The position numbers and the translations under genes were made by a program. Below the pieces are notes generated by a model. It was not told the origin of the DNA. It searched no databases and saw only the letters and a list, made by a program, of their open reading frames with translations. A DNA stretch of 64,000 bases, from contig NZ_WNLP01000002.1 in NCBI RefSeq assembly GCF_009727065.1, positions 309,501 through 373,500 on the forward strand. Reading direction: 5' to 3'. Positions within the stretch are counted from its first letter, which is position 1. Each line of letters begins with the position of its first letter. This document shows, piece after piece, positions 18,102 to 26,776 of this stretch. This stretch comes from Bifidobacterium canis (GTDB lineage Bacteria; Actinomycetota; Actinomycetes; Actinomycetales; Bifidobacteriaceae).

Positions 18102-19249
18102 ACGGCTGGGTTTCCATAGGAGGGTCGGGGAGCGGAGGAGGCGCTGGTGCTTCTGGCGTGAAGAACTCGCACGGTGCGTCGATGGACTTTGGCCCGTTGC
18201 AGCGCTTGGTCGCTGATGAGCGCGTCACCGATGTGCTGGTGACTTGCGATGGCACGGTGTGGGTGGATCGTGGGCTTGGCGTGGAGTTGGAGCATCCGAC
18301 GATTCCGTTGGATTCGCCGGCGACCGTGCGCCGCCTTGCCGTGCAACTGTGCGCGCAATTGGGTTGCCGACTCGATGATGCTCAACCGATTGCCGATGCA
18401 AGCGCTGCTGATGGCACGCGCATTCATGCGGTGATCGCCCCGATCGTGCCGTATGGGGCGTCGCTGTCGATTCGCCTGCCCAATCGCATCGACGCCGATT
18501 TTGCGGCGCTGGCGTCTGCCCGATGCTGGCCGGAGCAGTGGGGGCCGATTCTTGAATGCCTGGTTGCCAAGCAAGCCAACATTCTCATCACTGGTTGCAC
18601 CGGGGCTGGCAAAACCACATTGCTCAAAGCATTGCTGTCGCGATGTGAGTCGAGTGAACGCATCGTGGTGATCGAAGAGGTGCGTGAATTGCAGCATATG
18701 ATGCACGAGAACATGGTGTCGTTGGCCTCGCGCGGCACAAATGTGGAAGGTGCGGGAGCCGTTCCGCTGTCGGACTTGGTGAAATCGTCGCTACGCATGC
18801 GCCCAGACAGAATCGTGGTTGGGGAATGCCGTGGCGAGGAGGTGCTCGACCTGATTCGCGCGTTGAACTCGGGGCACAACGGCTCGTTCACCACATTGCA
18901 CGCCAACGGTGTGGGCCGTGTGCCGGGGCGTTTGATCTCATTGGGATTCCTGGCGAACACGTCGCCGGAGGCGATGGCGAGTCTCACCGATGGCGCCTTC
19001 GACGTGGTGCTGCATATGGAACGGCGGCCAGGGCAACGCTACATCGCCCAGATAGGCGTGCTCGAATGCGTGGATGGGCGGTTGATCGGGCGCACGGTGA
19101 GCGCGTGGAACGGATATGGGCAACCGACGATAGGCGAGGCGTGGGGAGCGTTCGCTATGCGATGGGGAACGGTTCGCGCGCAACAGCCGAACCATGCGCC
19201 TGATAGCCGTGTGCGTGAACAGGTGCGACGTTTGGAAACCGCGAGTTGA
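18098..19249 (+). CDS. tadA: Tad pilus assembly ATPase TadA (CpaF family)
   Basis: A 383-residue type II/IV secretion ATPase that powers Flp pilus assembly and retraction at the cytoplasmic membrane. Walker A is ITGCTGAGKTTLLKALLS (about 165-182), the Asp/Glu box is RIVVIEEVRELQHM, Walker B-like RMRPDRIVVGECRGEEVLDL, and the His box GHNGSFTTLHANGV. The start codon overlaps the tadZ stop (ATGA at 18098-18101), so the two are coupled. A Gly/Ser-rich stretch occupies residues 5-17. Confidence 0.95.
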   Translation: MNGWVSIGGSGSGGGAGASGVKNSHGASMDFGPLQRLVADERVTDVLVTCDGTVWVDRGLGVELEHPTIPLDSPATVRRLAVQLCAQLGCRLDDAQPIADASAADGTRIHAVIAPIVPYGASLSIRLPNRIDADFAALASARCWPEQWGPILECLVAKQANILITGCTGAGKTTLLKALLSRCESSERIVVIEEVRELQHMMHENMVSLASRGTNVEGAGAVPLSDLVKSSLRMRPDRIVVGECRGEEVLDLIRALNSGHNGSFTTLHANGVGRVPGRLISLGFLANTSPEAMASLTDGAFDVVLHMERRPGQRYIAQIGVLECVDGRLIGRTVSAWNGYGQPTIGEAWGAFAMRWGTVRAQQPNHAPDSRVREQVRRLETAS

Positions 19250-19285
19250 ACGCTTGCGAGGATGCATAACCGCGCATAGGGGGTG

Positions 19286-19987
19286 ATGAACATGGCGATC
19301 GTGGCTGCCATATGCTTGTTGGCTGCAATGATGCTGACGGCTATTCCCGAGCACTTCACAGCACGGCGTTTGCGCGCAATGAGTCGCTTGGCGAGCGGCT
19401 TTGACGGAAACCAAACGAAACCTGTGCGCTGCGGCATTGGCGTCACGTTGTCGGCGATAATCGCGTCATTGCAGGCGGGCTCTGGCGTCGTGCAGGCGTT
19501 GCAACGGGCTCGCGAGCCGACTGCGGTGAACGGCGCTTGCATGACCGCCTCAGCGATATGCGATTGCGAGGGCAACATTGATGTGGTGCAGATCAGTCGA
19601 GTGTTCGACGCGTGCCGACTGCCCGAAGAATCGCGTGCTCACAGTGCTCGCGTGGCTTGCGACGTCTGCGTGGCCAGCGACATCAGCGTGCGTTCCGGTT
19701 GCCCGGCAGCGCGCTGCTTTGAAGCCGTGCACAGCAGCTACAAGCGAGCCAGACTGCAGGAGGATCTTCGCAACAACGCGTTCGCCGTGCCGAAATCGAC
19801 GACGCGCATGCTACTCGCATTGCCTGCGGTGGTCGTGGTTTTTGCACAGTTTCTGGGTGCCCAACCACTTGCCATGCTGTTCGGCAGCGTGCAAGGATTT
19901 GCAATGCTGTGCTTAGGCGTGCTGTGCTATGCGGGTGGATTCGCATGGATGCGCAAGCTGATGAGCGAATCGCAGATAGCAGTGTGA
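19286..19987 (+). CDS. tadB: Tad pilus inner-membrane protein TadB
   Basis: A 233-residue type II secretion F (GspF/TadB) protein forming the membrane platform with TadC. There is a hydrophobic N-terminus (MAIVAAICLLAAMMLTAIPE), a soluble helical domain, and two C-terminal spans (MLLALPAVVVVFAQFLGAQ and GFAMLCLGVLCYAGGFAW). It is shorter than proteobacterial TadB. Possible starts are GTG 19283, ATG 19286 and ATG 19292; AGGGGG at 19278-19282 is best spaced for 19292. Only one base separates its stop from the tadC start. Confidence 0.85.
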   Translation: MNMAIVAAICLLAAMMLTAIPEHFTARRLRAMSRLASGFDGNQTKPVRCGIGVTLSAIIASLQAGSGVVQALQRAREPTAVNGACMTASAICDCEGNIDVVQISRVFDACRLPEESRAHSARVACDVCVASDISVRSGCPAARCFEAVHSSYKRARLQEDLRNNAFAVPKSTTRMLLALPAVVVVFAQFLGAQPLAMLFGSVQGFAMLCLGVLCYAGGFAWMRKLMSESQIAV

Positions 19988-19988
19988 C

Positions 19989-20579
19989 ATGTGCTGGGCG
20001 GTGCTGGCGAGCATATTCACAGCCATTGCAACGATGCTATGGCAGACGAGGCGTTCGCATGGGGTCGCCAGGCGGCTTCGAGCGTTGAGCCATCGGCAAT
20101 GGAGCGCAGGCAGATCACTGCAGAACCCGCGATTCGAGCAGGTGTGCACGGATTGGAGTCCCTCGACCACTTTGCTGCTGCAACTCATCGCCGCCGTGAT
20201 TGCGCAAGGTGCTTCGATACCGAATGCGCTGCATATGATCGGGCAAAGCTGCGGTGGCGAGGTCGGTGAGGCCTTATGCCATGCGGGTGCTGCGTTGCTG
20301 CGTGGAGTGACTTGGCGCGAGGCATGGGCTGCAGTCGACGGCGCTCAGCCTCTCGAATTGATCGCACGCACATTGCGCGCATCATGGGAGAGCGGTGTTT
20401 CGCCACTGCCGCAAATCGACGCCGCCATCGAACAGCTCGATGCCAGCGAACGAGCCACAATCGAGCAGCACGCCTCGAAACTGTCGGTCAAACTGCTGCT
20501 GCCGATGGGATTGTGCATGTTGCCGGCCTTCCTGTTCATCGCCGTCATCCCGACGATCATGTCGTTTGCACAAACCTGA
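19989..20579 (+). CDS. tadC: Tad pilus inner-membrane protein TadC
   Basis: A 196-residue type II secretion F protein, partner of TadB. A short hydrophobic N-terminus (MCWAVLASIFTAIATMLW) is followed by a cytosolic GspF domain with LLLQLIAAVIAQGASIPNAL and QLDASERATIEQHASKLSVK, and a terminal span LLLPMGLCMLPAFLFIAVIP typical of TadB/TadC. ATG 19989 follows the tadB stop by one base. The stop is immediately before the second paired DnaA-like site (20581). Confidence 0.85.
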   Translation: MCWAVLASIFTAIATMLWQTRRSHGVARRLRALSHRQWSAGRSLQNPRFEQVCTDWSPSTTLLLQLIAAVIAQGASIPNALHMIGQSCGGEVGEALCHAGAALLRGVTWREAWAAVDGAQPLELIARTLRASWESGVSPLPQIDAAIEQLDASERATIEQHASKLSVKLLLPMGLCMLPAFLFIAVIPTIMSFAQT

Positions 20580-20580
20580 A

Positions 20581-20617
20581 GTTGTCCACAACGAAAGCGA
20601 CCCGCGATGTGGACAAC
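20581..20617. promoter_or_regulatory. Inverted DnaA-box pair upstream of the pilin operon
   Basis: Perfect 10-base arms GTTGTCCACA (20581-20590) and TGTGGACAAC (20608-20617), each with TTGTCCACA, the GC-rich actinobacterial form of the DnaA box. The right part GCGACCCGC plus GATGTGGACAAC repeats the tadZ site with 2 differences in 21 bases. It sits between tadC and the pilin gene, 107 bases before the pilin start. Confidence 0.75.
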
Positions 20618-20723
20618 GGCACAGTAATGCACATACCCCGATTCGGCTAGACAACGACTTTCGCGCAGGCGCATAGTTGAGACACGTCTGGAAATTCTGG
20701 ATGTGCAACCGTAAGGAGTTGAC

Positions 20724-21002
20724 ATGGAACACAACGAAGTGGCCTTGCTTGACAACCGTGGGCATGGCGTGACGCGATACATCGATCGAGCAGGCGAACG
20801 GCTGCTGCGCGCGCAAGTGAACTTGGAGTCGCGCTGGCGCTCGCTGATGGCACAGCCCGAAGAGGGCGCTGCGACGGCGGAATATGCGGTCGTGCTTGTT
20901 GCCGCCACCGGATTCGCCGCAGTGCTCATGGCAGTATTGAAATCCGATGCCGTCAAGACGCTGCTGACCAACATCGTCAAGAAAGCGCTGAACGTGGGAT
21001 GA
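20724..21002 (+). CDS. Flp-type pilin-like protein (DUF4244 family)
   Basis: A 92-residue protein with a polar N-terminus and one hydrophobic helix, GAATAEYAVVLVAATGFAAV (about residues 49-68). The pattern of glycine before AATAEYAVV is that of actinobacterial Tad pilins and pseudopilins processed by the prepilin peptidase. The final third (LKSDAVKTLLTNIVKKALNVG) forms the short mature end. Ribosome-binding site AAGGAG is 7 bases before ATG 20724. It overlaps the TadE-like gene by ATGA. Probably the main Flp pilin of this locus. Confidence 0.8.
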   Translation: MEHNEVALLDNRGHGVTRYIDRAGERLLRAQVNLESRWRSLMAQPEEGAATAEYAVVLVAATGFAAVLMAVLKSDAVKTLLTNIVKKALNVG

Positions 21003-21367
21003 ACAGGCCGGGGCGAACGCTGTGGCACGACGATCAGGGAGCCGCCACCGCCGAATTCGCGATGGTGCTCCCCGTGATCGTCGTTCTGGCTGGACTGCTG
21101 CTGTATTGGGGTCGAGCATCGGTGGTGTCGATCGGATGCCAGGATGCCGCGGCAAACGTCGCCCGCACCTTGGTGGCGCAAGAACAAACAGGGGATTTGC
21201 ACATGGCGGCGCAAACAGTGGCCGGAGCCAACGTTGGCGTCGAGGTGAACGACCTCGGCAGCAGCATCGAAGTGACCACCAAGTGCGCGGTCGTGGCGGA
21301 TCCGTGGGGCATCGTTCCCCGCACCGTCACAGGGCATGCGGTCGGCGTGAAACAAGAACAACCATGA
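20999..21367 (+). CDS. TadE-like pseudopilin
   Basis: A 122-residue protein with a TadE-type N-terminus: DDQGAATAEFAMVLPVIVVL followed by AGLLLYWGR, one membrane span at about residues 14-40. The rest is a small extracytoplasmic domain with two cysteines (IGCQDAAANVAR, TTKCAVVADPWG). TadE-like minor pilins are needed for Tad pilus biogenesis. The start overlaps the preceding pilin stop (ATGA). Confidence 0.82.
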   Translation: MNRPGRTLWHDDQGAATAEFAMVLPVIVVLAGLLLYWGRASVVSIGCQDAAANVARTLVAQEQTGDLHMAAQTVAGANVGVEVNDLGSSIEVTTKCAVVADPWGIVPRTVTGHAVGVKQEQP

Positions 21368-21382
21368 AACGGAGGTGGCGAT

Positions 21383-21841
21383 ATGACAACCTCGCAGAAG
21401 CATGCATCGACAATGCGTTGGGGCAGAGGCTCACACGCTGACCACTCCCAAGGCTATGGGCGCGACCATGAACGGCAAGGCGATGAAGGCTCTGCCACTG
21501 TGAGCGCCGTGGCGTTGATCGCGGTGGTCGCCATGCTGATGTGCATGATCGCCGCCGTCACATGCATCGCCATCGCCAAAGCACAGGCTCGCACGGCAGC
21601 GGATCTGGCAGCGCTCGCCGCCGCCGAAGCATACTGGAACGGCACGCACGCCGACCCCTGCCCGGTGGGTGCTCACACAGCGCAGAGCAACAAGGCATCG
21701 ATGGCGAGTTGCGCGGTGGTCGGCACGGATGTGGTCATAGAGGCCATCGTAGAGAGCCAGGTGCCATTCGTCGGCGCTGTGCAGGCGCAGGCGAGAGCAG
21801 GGCCTCGGCCTTGCTCATCGACTACAATGGAGACCTCTTGA
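21383..21841 (+). CDS. TadG/TadF-like pilus-associated protein (Rv3654c-like)
   Basis: A 152-residue protein with a 38-residue polar leader, then GSATVSAVALIAVVAMLMCM continuing into IAAVTCIAIAKAQARTAADL, the typical TadG-like 'secretion/DUF' signature with AQARTAADLAALAAAEAYWNG. Two extracellular cysteines follow. It lies 15 bases after the TadE-like gene and completes the pilin operon. No prepilin peptidase (TadV) gene is present in this window. Confidence 0.75.
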   Translation: MTTSQKHASTMRWGRGSHADHSQGYGRDHERQGDEGSATVSAVALIAVVAMLMCMIAAVTCIAIAKAQARTAADLAALAAAEAYWNGTHADPCPVGAHTAQSNKASMASCAVVGTDVVIEAIVESQVPFVGAVQAQARAGPRPCSSTTMETS

Positions 21842-22002
21842 ACACGGTTTGCGCATGGTTTGGCTATGCGAACGGGCAACACGCGGCCATAGGGCAATCG
21901 TGTTGCCGAGTGCCGCTGAAACGGCGAAATTAGATGCCGCGCACGCGCTAGGTTATAAAGCACAATCGTTCATTGAACGCGACGGAAAGAAACGGAACAG
22001 AC

Positions 22003-24513
22003 ATGGCATTGGCGTTATATCGCAGATACAGGCCCGACACTTTCGAAGGAGTGATTGGGCAGGATCAAGTCACCGTTCCACTGATGCATGCGCTGGATGA
22101 GAACAAGCTGACGCACGCCTACCTGTTCTCAGGGCCGCGCGGATGCGGCAAAACAAGTTCCGCACGCATTCTCGCCCGTTGCATCAACTGTGTGAAAGGC
22201 CCCACCTCGCATCCGTGCGGCGAATGCGATTCCTGCAAAGACTTGGCAACAGGCGGCCCCGGCTCCATCGACGTTGTGGAGATCGATGCGGCAAGCCACA
22301 ACAGCGTCGACGATGCTCGCGAACTGCGCGAACGCGCCGGCTTCGCGCCGGTTCGCGACCGCTACAAGATCTTCATTCTCGATGAAGCGCATATGGTGAC
22401 GCCGCAGGGCTTCAATGCGTTGCTCAAAATCGTCGAAGAGCCGCCGGAGCACCTGATGTTCATCTTCGCCACCACGGAGCCCGACAAGGTGATCGGCACG
22501 ATTCGCTCGCGCACCCACCACTATCCGTTCCGACTTGTGCCTCCCGAGATCATGACGCCATATTTGGAGCACATCTGCGAACAGGAGCAGATCGAAGCGG
22601 AACCCGGCGTCTTGCGCTTGGTGACCCGCGCCGGCGGTGGCTCGGTGCGCGACACGCTTTCGGTGCTCGACCAGCTCATGGGCGGCAGCGTCGATGGCGA
22701 CATCACATACGATTCCACGGTGGCACTGCTCGGTTTTACGCCCGATACGCTGCTTTCGGAAGCGATTGACGCGATTATCGAACAAAATGGCGCCAAGCTC
22801 TATGGCGTGATCCAGAAAGTGATCGTAGCCGGATTCGACGCCCGCCGATTCGTTGAAGATCTGCTGGCACGCACCCGCGATCTGCTCGTGCTCACTCTCG
22901 GCGGCGACGACGCCGAACACGTGCTGAGTGACGACGCCGAAGCCGAGGATCTTGAGCAGTTGCACAAGCAGGCCAAAGCACTTGGGCTTCAAGAGCTGAC
23001 GGCGATGGCTGAGATCATGGACGACACCCTCGCACACATGGTCGGAGCCGCCTCGCCGCGTATGCGCTTGGAGTTGTTGGCAGCGAAATTGCTGGCAGGG
23101 CGAGCCAGCGGTTTTGCGCAACCACAGGCGCTTCCAGCCTCAAATGCGCAGCAGGCAAATGCCGCACCCGCGCCCGCGTCCCGCCAAGGCGGATTCGTGG
23201 GAACGTCCAGAAACGATCAGCCACATGCTGCCACTGCGACCGCACAGCAGGCCGCTCCCGCGGCAGAGCCTGCACAGGCTCAGACAGGGCAGGAAACCGC
23301 ACAGACTGCACAACCAGAAACGCCCGCGTCGAACGTGCCGACGATCGATGAGCAGATCAGGCGCAATGGCACGGTTGACGAACGTTGGGATGCGCTGGTC
23401 GCCGCCGCTCCAGCAGACGTGCGCTCGTACATCGAACGAGCGAAGGTGCCTCGCGTGATGCTGGCCATGGATAAGCGTTCGGGCAAGCAACGCTTGTGGA
23501 TCAAATTCCAGACCCCGCTCGACAAATACGCGTTCGCGTTGGCAGTGAGCAAGGAATCGATCGCCGGAAGCAACAGCGTCGTGTCGATCGTGCGCGCCCA
23601 AGTGCATCAAGTGTTCGGCGCAGATGTGGCTCTGGCTCCAACCGAGAAGATGGCCAACGGCGAGGCCGCGCCGCCGCTGAGTAAGCTTTCGCCGGAGGAA
23701 GTGAAGCGCGTCAAAGCGCAGTTGCTGCAGCAGTCGATGTCGGGCATGCTTGCGCACCCGCGCGAAAGCCATGAGAGCGCTGCCGCTTCAACGTCGGACT
23801 CCTCGCAGGAGTCAAGCGATGCGGAAGGGCATCGAGCCGGTTCGCCCGTTCTAGCGCAAGATGACCCATGGGCGAATCCGGTGCGCCCGAACATACAGTC
23901 GCTTGCACCGAATGCCCAAGCATCATCGCCGCAGGAGCAGTCCGCCGACGAACCGCATGCAGAGCATGAGGCCAAGCATGTGCCGGTTCCCGACGTTTCC
24001 GATGGCATTGACCCGTGGAGCATTCCCGAAGACGACCATGCGCACATCGATTTCGGTCGCGTGCAATCGATCGAACAGCAGCACAATGGCTCCAATTCGG
24101 CCAGTGCGCCACAGGCAGCGAACCAAGCGCAAATGGAGAACGATCCGTGGAGCCAGATGCCGCAGAACGCGTTCGGCTCTGCTGCGCCAAGCCCTGTGCC
24201 CGAGCAGGAGCCGAATGCGCCGGTCAATGTGGAGGCGGTCTATGGCATGAACGTCGGCGAGAACGTGCCAAGCGCCGAGCCGCCCCAGGGGCAATCCGCG
24301 CAGCCAAGCCAACCGCAGCAGGCCACCGAGCCGCCTGTCGCCCCCGAAGACGACGAATACTCGATGACCGATGCCCATTTGCAGACCGCCGACCTGATGG
24401 ACATGGACGCGATCAAGGAATTTTTCGACGTCAGCAAGGTTGAGCATTTTGCGGCGGACGATGCGAACAATCCGCTCAATCAGAAGCCGCGCAAACTCGA
24501 ACACGATTCGTGA
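22003..24513 (+). CDS. dnaX: DNA polymerase III subunits gamma and tau
   Basis: An 836-residue clamp-loader ATPase. Residues 1-360 hold the AAA+ core with Walker A FSGPRGCGKTSSARILAR (about 41-58), a zinc site with cysteines in CINCVKGPTSHPCGECDSC, Walker B KIFILDEAHMVT and sensor 1 FIFATTEPDKVIGTIRSRTH. Domain III follows to about 370. The C-terminal half is long, acidic and rich in Pro, Gln and Ala, as in other bifidobacterial tau proteins. I saw no long A-run slippery site for making gamma. ATG 22003 is preferred over the upstream in-frame ATG 21973 because the family starts MALALYRRYRPDTF. Confidence 0.95.
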   Translation: MALALYRRYRPDTFEGVIGQDQVTVPLMHALDENKLTHAYLFSGPRGCGKTSSARILARCINCVKGPTSHPCGECDSCKDLATGGPGSIDVVEIDAASHNSVDDARELRERAGFAPVRDRYKIFILDEAHMVTPQGFNALLKIVEEPPEHLMFIFATTEPDKVIGTIRSRTHHYPFRLVPPEIMTPYLEHICEQEQIEAEPGVLRLVTRAGGGSVRDTLSVLDQLMGGSVDGDITYDSTVALLGFTPDTLLSEAIDAIIEQNGAKLYGVIQKVIVAGFDARRFVEDLLARTRDLLVLTLGGDDAEHVLSDDAEAEDLEQLHKQAKALGLQELTAMAEIMDDTLAHMVGAASPRMRLELLAAKLLAGRASGFAQPQALPASNAQQANAAPAPASRQGGFVGTSRNDQPHAATATAQQAAPAAEPAQAQTGQETAQTAQPETPASNVPTIDEQIRRNGTVDERWDALVAAAPADVRSYIERAKVPRVMLAMDKRSGKQRLWIKFQTPLDKYAFALAVSKESIAGSNSVVSIVRAQVHQVFGADVALAPTEKMANGEAAPPLSKLSPEEVKRVKAQLLQQSMSGMLAHPRESHESAAASTSDSSQESSDAEGHRAGSPVLAQDDPWANPVRPNIQSLAPNAQASSPQEQSADEPHAEHEAKHVPVPDVSDGIDPWSIPEDDHAHIDFGRVQSIEQQHNGSNSASAPQAANQAQMENDPWSQMPQNAFGSAAPSPVPEQEPNAPVNVEAVYGMNVGENVPSAEPPQGQSAQPSQPQQATEPPVAPEDDEYSMTDAHLQTADLMDMDAIKEFFDVSKVEHFAADDANNPLNQKPRKLEHDS

Positions 24514-24556
24514 GCGGCAGGGCTGCGCGTGCAAGCGCGCGTGAGGAGGGAACACC

Positions 24557-25159
24557 ATGGTGTTGGCGTATGACGGTGCCATTCAACGGCTTATCGACTC
24601 GTTTGCGAGTCTGCCGGGCATCGGTCCGAAGGGCGCGCAACGCATAGCGTTCTATCTGCTGCAAGCGCCCGACGTGGAGTCGCAGCGTCTCGTGGACGCG
24701 ATCAGCGAGGTCAAGGCGAAGGTCAAGTTCTGCGAAATCTGCGGGAACGTGTGTGAAAGCAGTCCGTGCGCGATCTGCTCGGATCCGCGCCGCGACCACA
24801 CCACCATCTGCGTGGTGGAGGAGCCCAAAGATGTGATGAGCATTGAGAATACGCGCGAATACCGCGGACTCTACCAAGTGCTCGGCGGTGCGATCAACCC
24901 GATGGCCAACATTGGCCCGAGCGACCTCAACATCGCACAGCTGCTCAACCGTTTGAAAGACGGTCAGGTCAAGGAAGTCATCGTTGCGCTCAACCCGAAT
25001 ATCGAGGGGGAGGCGACCACCACATATTTGAGCCGTCTGCTCACGCCGCTCGATATCAAGGTGACGCGTTTGGCGAGCGGCCTGCCGGTGGGCGGCGATC
25101 TTGAATACGCCGATGAAATCACGCTGTCGCGCGCACTCGAAGGACGCCGCGAAGTGTGA
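24557..25159 (+). CDS. recR: Recombination mediator RecR
   Basis: A 200-residue RecR that loads RecA at gaps with RecF/RecO. It has the helix-hairpin-helix [20 protein letters not shown], the four-cysteine zinc finger [20 protein letters not shown] (about 58-77) and a Toprim domain with [14 protein letters not shown] and [24 protein letters not shown] stands before ATG 24557. The 43-base gap to dnaX makes dnaX-recR an operon, the common order in bacteria. Confidence 0.96.
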   Translation: MVLAYDGAIQRLIDSFASLPGIGPKGAQRIAFYLLQAPDVESQRLVDAISEVKAKVKFCEICGNVCESSPCAICSDPRRDHTTICVVEEPKDVMSIENTREYRGLYQVLGGAINPMANIGPSDLNIAQLLNRLKDGQVKEVIVALNPNIEGEATTTYLSRLLTPLDIKVTRLASGLPVGGDLEYADEITLSRALEGRREV

Positions 25160-25296
25160 GTCTGCGCGAGATTTCGCATCGTGAGCCGAGCAGACGCCGG
25201 TAGTAAGCGAATCCATATAATAATCGTGCTTGATGCGTACACTGAAAGCACATTCGGCCCTACACAAGTTTTACATAGCACAGAATGGGATAAGTC

Positions 25297-26061
25297 GTGG
25301 CTCTTATCGTACAGAAATACGGTGGTTCGTCAGTAGCAGACGCCGATTCGATCAAGCGTGTGGCAAAACGAATTATTGAAACGAAGAACGCCGGTAACGA
25401 CGTGGCCGTTGTGGTCTCCGCGATGGGAGATACGACCGACGATCTCATCGATCAGGCGCTGAGCATCGACTCGAACCCGCCCGCCCGCGAAATGGACATG
25501 CTGATGACGGCTGGCGAACGCATCTCGATGAGCTTGCTGGCAATGGCGATTCACGCCGCCGGCTCGCACGCTTACTCGTTCACCGGCTCGCAGGCTGGCT
25601 TCATGACCGACGCGCAATTCGGTGCCGCGCATATTCGCGCAGTCAACCCCGACCGCGTGCGCCGCGCGCTGAACAAGGGCAGCGTGGCGATTGTCGCCGG
25701 CTTCCAAGGCCAGAGCGAACGCGGTGACGCGACGACGCTTGGGCGTGGAGGTTCCGACACCTCGGCCGTCGCGCTCGCCGTTGCCCTCGGAGCCGACGTG
25801 TGCGAGATCTACACCGATGTGGACGGCATCTTCACCGCCGATCCGCGCATTGTGCCGACCGCGCGCCGCATTCCCGCGGCTGGGTACGACGAGATTCTCG
25901 AGATGTCGTCGTGCGGTTCGAAGGTGCTGGCATTGCGTTGCGTCGAATACGCGCAGCGTTTCAAGATGCCGTTGCATGTGCGCAGCTCGTTTTCTCACCG
26001 TCCGGGCACGCTCGTGCTGCCCGACGGCGTTGACCCGAAGTCGCTGCCGAACGTCAACTGA
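25297..26061 (+). CDS. lysC: Aspartate kinase, catalytic subunit only
   Basis: A 254-residue amino acid kinase domain that phosphorylates L-aspartate, the first step to lysine, threonine and methionine. The start [20 protein letters not shown] holds the KYGGSS ATP/substrate motif; [15 protein letters not shown] and [20 protein letters not shown] are also diagnostic. The usual C-terminal pair of ACT domains is absent and is encoded by the next gene, 62 bases on. GTG 25297 is the start, with a weak GGGATAAG upstream. It forms an operon with the ACT gene and asd. Confidence 0.93.
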   Translation: MALIVQKYGGSSVADADSIKRVAKRIIETKNAGNDVAVVVSAMGDTTDDLIDQALSIDSNPPAREMDMLMTAGERISMSLLAMAIHAAGSHAYSFTGSQAGFMTDAQFGAAHIRAVNPDRVRRALNKGSVAIVAGFQGQSERGDATTLGRGGSDTSAVALAVALGADVCEIYTDVDGIFTADPRIVPTARRIPAAGYDEILEMSSCGSKVLALRCVEYAQRFKMPLHVRSSFSHRPGTLVLPDGVDPKSLPNVN

Positions 26062-26123
26062 GCAGTAATTTATATTTTGAAAATTTAAATATATTTATAA
26101 TAAATTCGAATACGGAGAATATT

Positions 26124-26690
26124 ATGAGCGATAATAACGATCAGTCGTTGGGTGATCTCTTCCCAGACCTCGGTCAAGAGACGCCTATCATCTCTGGCGT
26201 TGCGCATGACCGCACCGAGTCTCTGGTGACTGTGCGCGGCGTCGCTGACGAGCCGGGCATGGCGGCGCGCGTGTTCACGCGTCTCGCTGAGCTGGGTGTG
26301 AACGTCGACATGATCGTTCAGGCGGGCGCCTCCACCGGCACCGCCGATATTTCGTTCACTATTCCGGGGTCGGCCGCCACCCGCGTCGAGGAGGCGCTGG
26401 CCAACGAGCAGGATTCGCTCGGCTACAAGTCGTTCGATGTGAACCCGAACGTCGGCAAAGTCGCCGTTGTGGGCGTCGGCATGAAAACGCACTCCGGTCT
26501 CGCGGCTCGCTTCTTCCAGGCGCTGAGCGAGAAGGGCATTAACGTGCTGATGATCTCCACGTCTGAGATTCGCATCGCCGCGCTCGTGCCACTCGCGCAA
26601 CTCGACGACGCCGTGCGCGCGCTGCACAGCGCCTACGGACTGGACTCCGACAAGGTTGAGGCGGTTGTGTACGGCGGCACTGGTCGCTGA
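26124..26690 (+). CDS. ACT-domain protein, aspartate kinase regulatory subunit
   Basis: A 188-residue protein matching the C-terminal regulatory half of aspartate kinase. It has two ACT domains: VTVRGVADEPGMAARVFTRL with GVNVDMIVQAGA, and VAVVGVGMKTHSGLAARFFQ with GINVLMISTSEIRIAALVPL. It should bind lysine and/or threonine and inhibit the kinase. Corynebacteria make an equivalent beta subunit from an internal start in lysC; here the two parts are wholly separate genes, with the intervening 62 bases AT-rich. Confidence 0.9.
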   Translation: MSDNNDQSLGDLFPDLGQETPIISGVAHDRTESLVTVRGVADEPGMAARVFTRLAELGVNVDMIVQAGASTGTADISFTIPGSAATRVEEALANEQDSLGYKSFDVNPNVGKVAVVGVGMKTHSGLAARFFQALSEKGINVLMISTSEIRIAALVPLAQLDDAVRALHSAYGLDSDKVEAVVYGGTGR

Positions 26691-26776
26691 GTGCCGCACG
26701 CAATAATAATATAAAAATAATTATTTTATTTGTAATAATGTAATTTTCGGCAGACAATAAGAGAAGGAGCCGAACA

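Noticed and set aside
22003..24513. Programmed frameshift making dnaX gamma
   Set aside because: I looked for a long A-run slippery site after the AAA+ core and saw none with a convincing downstream hairpin.
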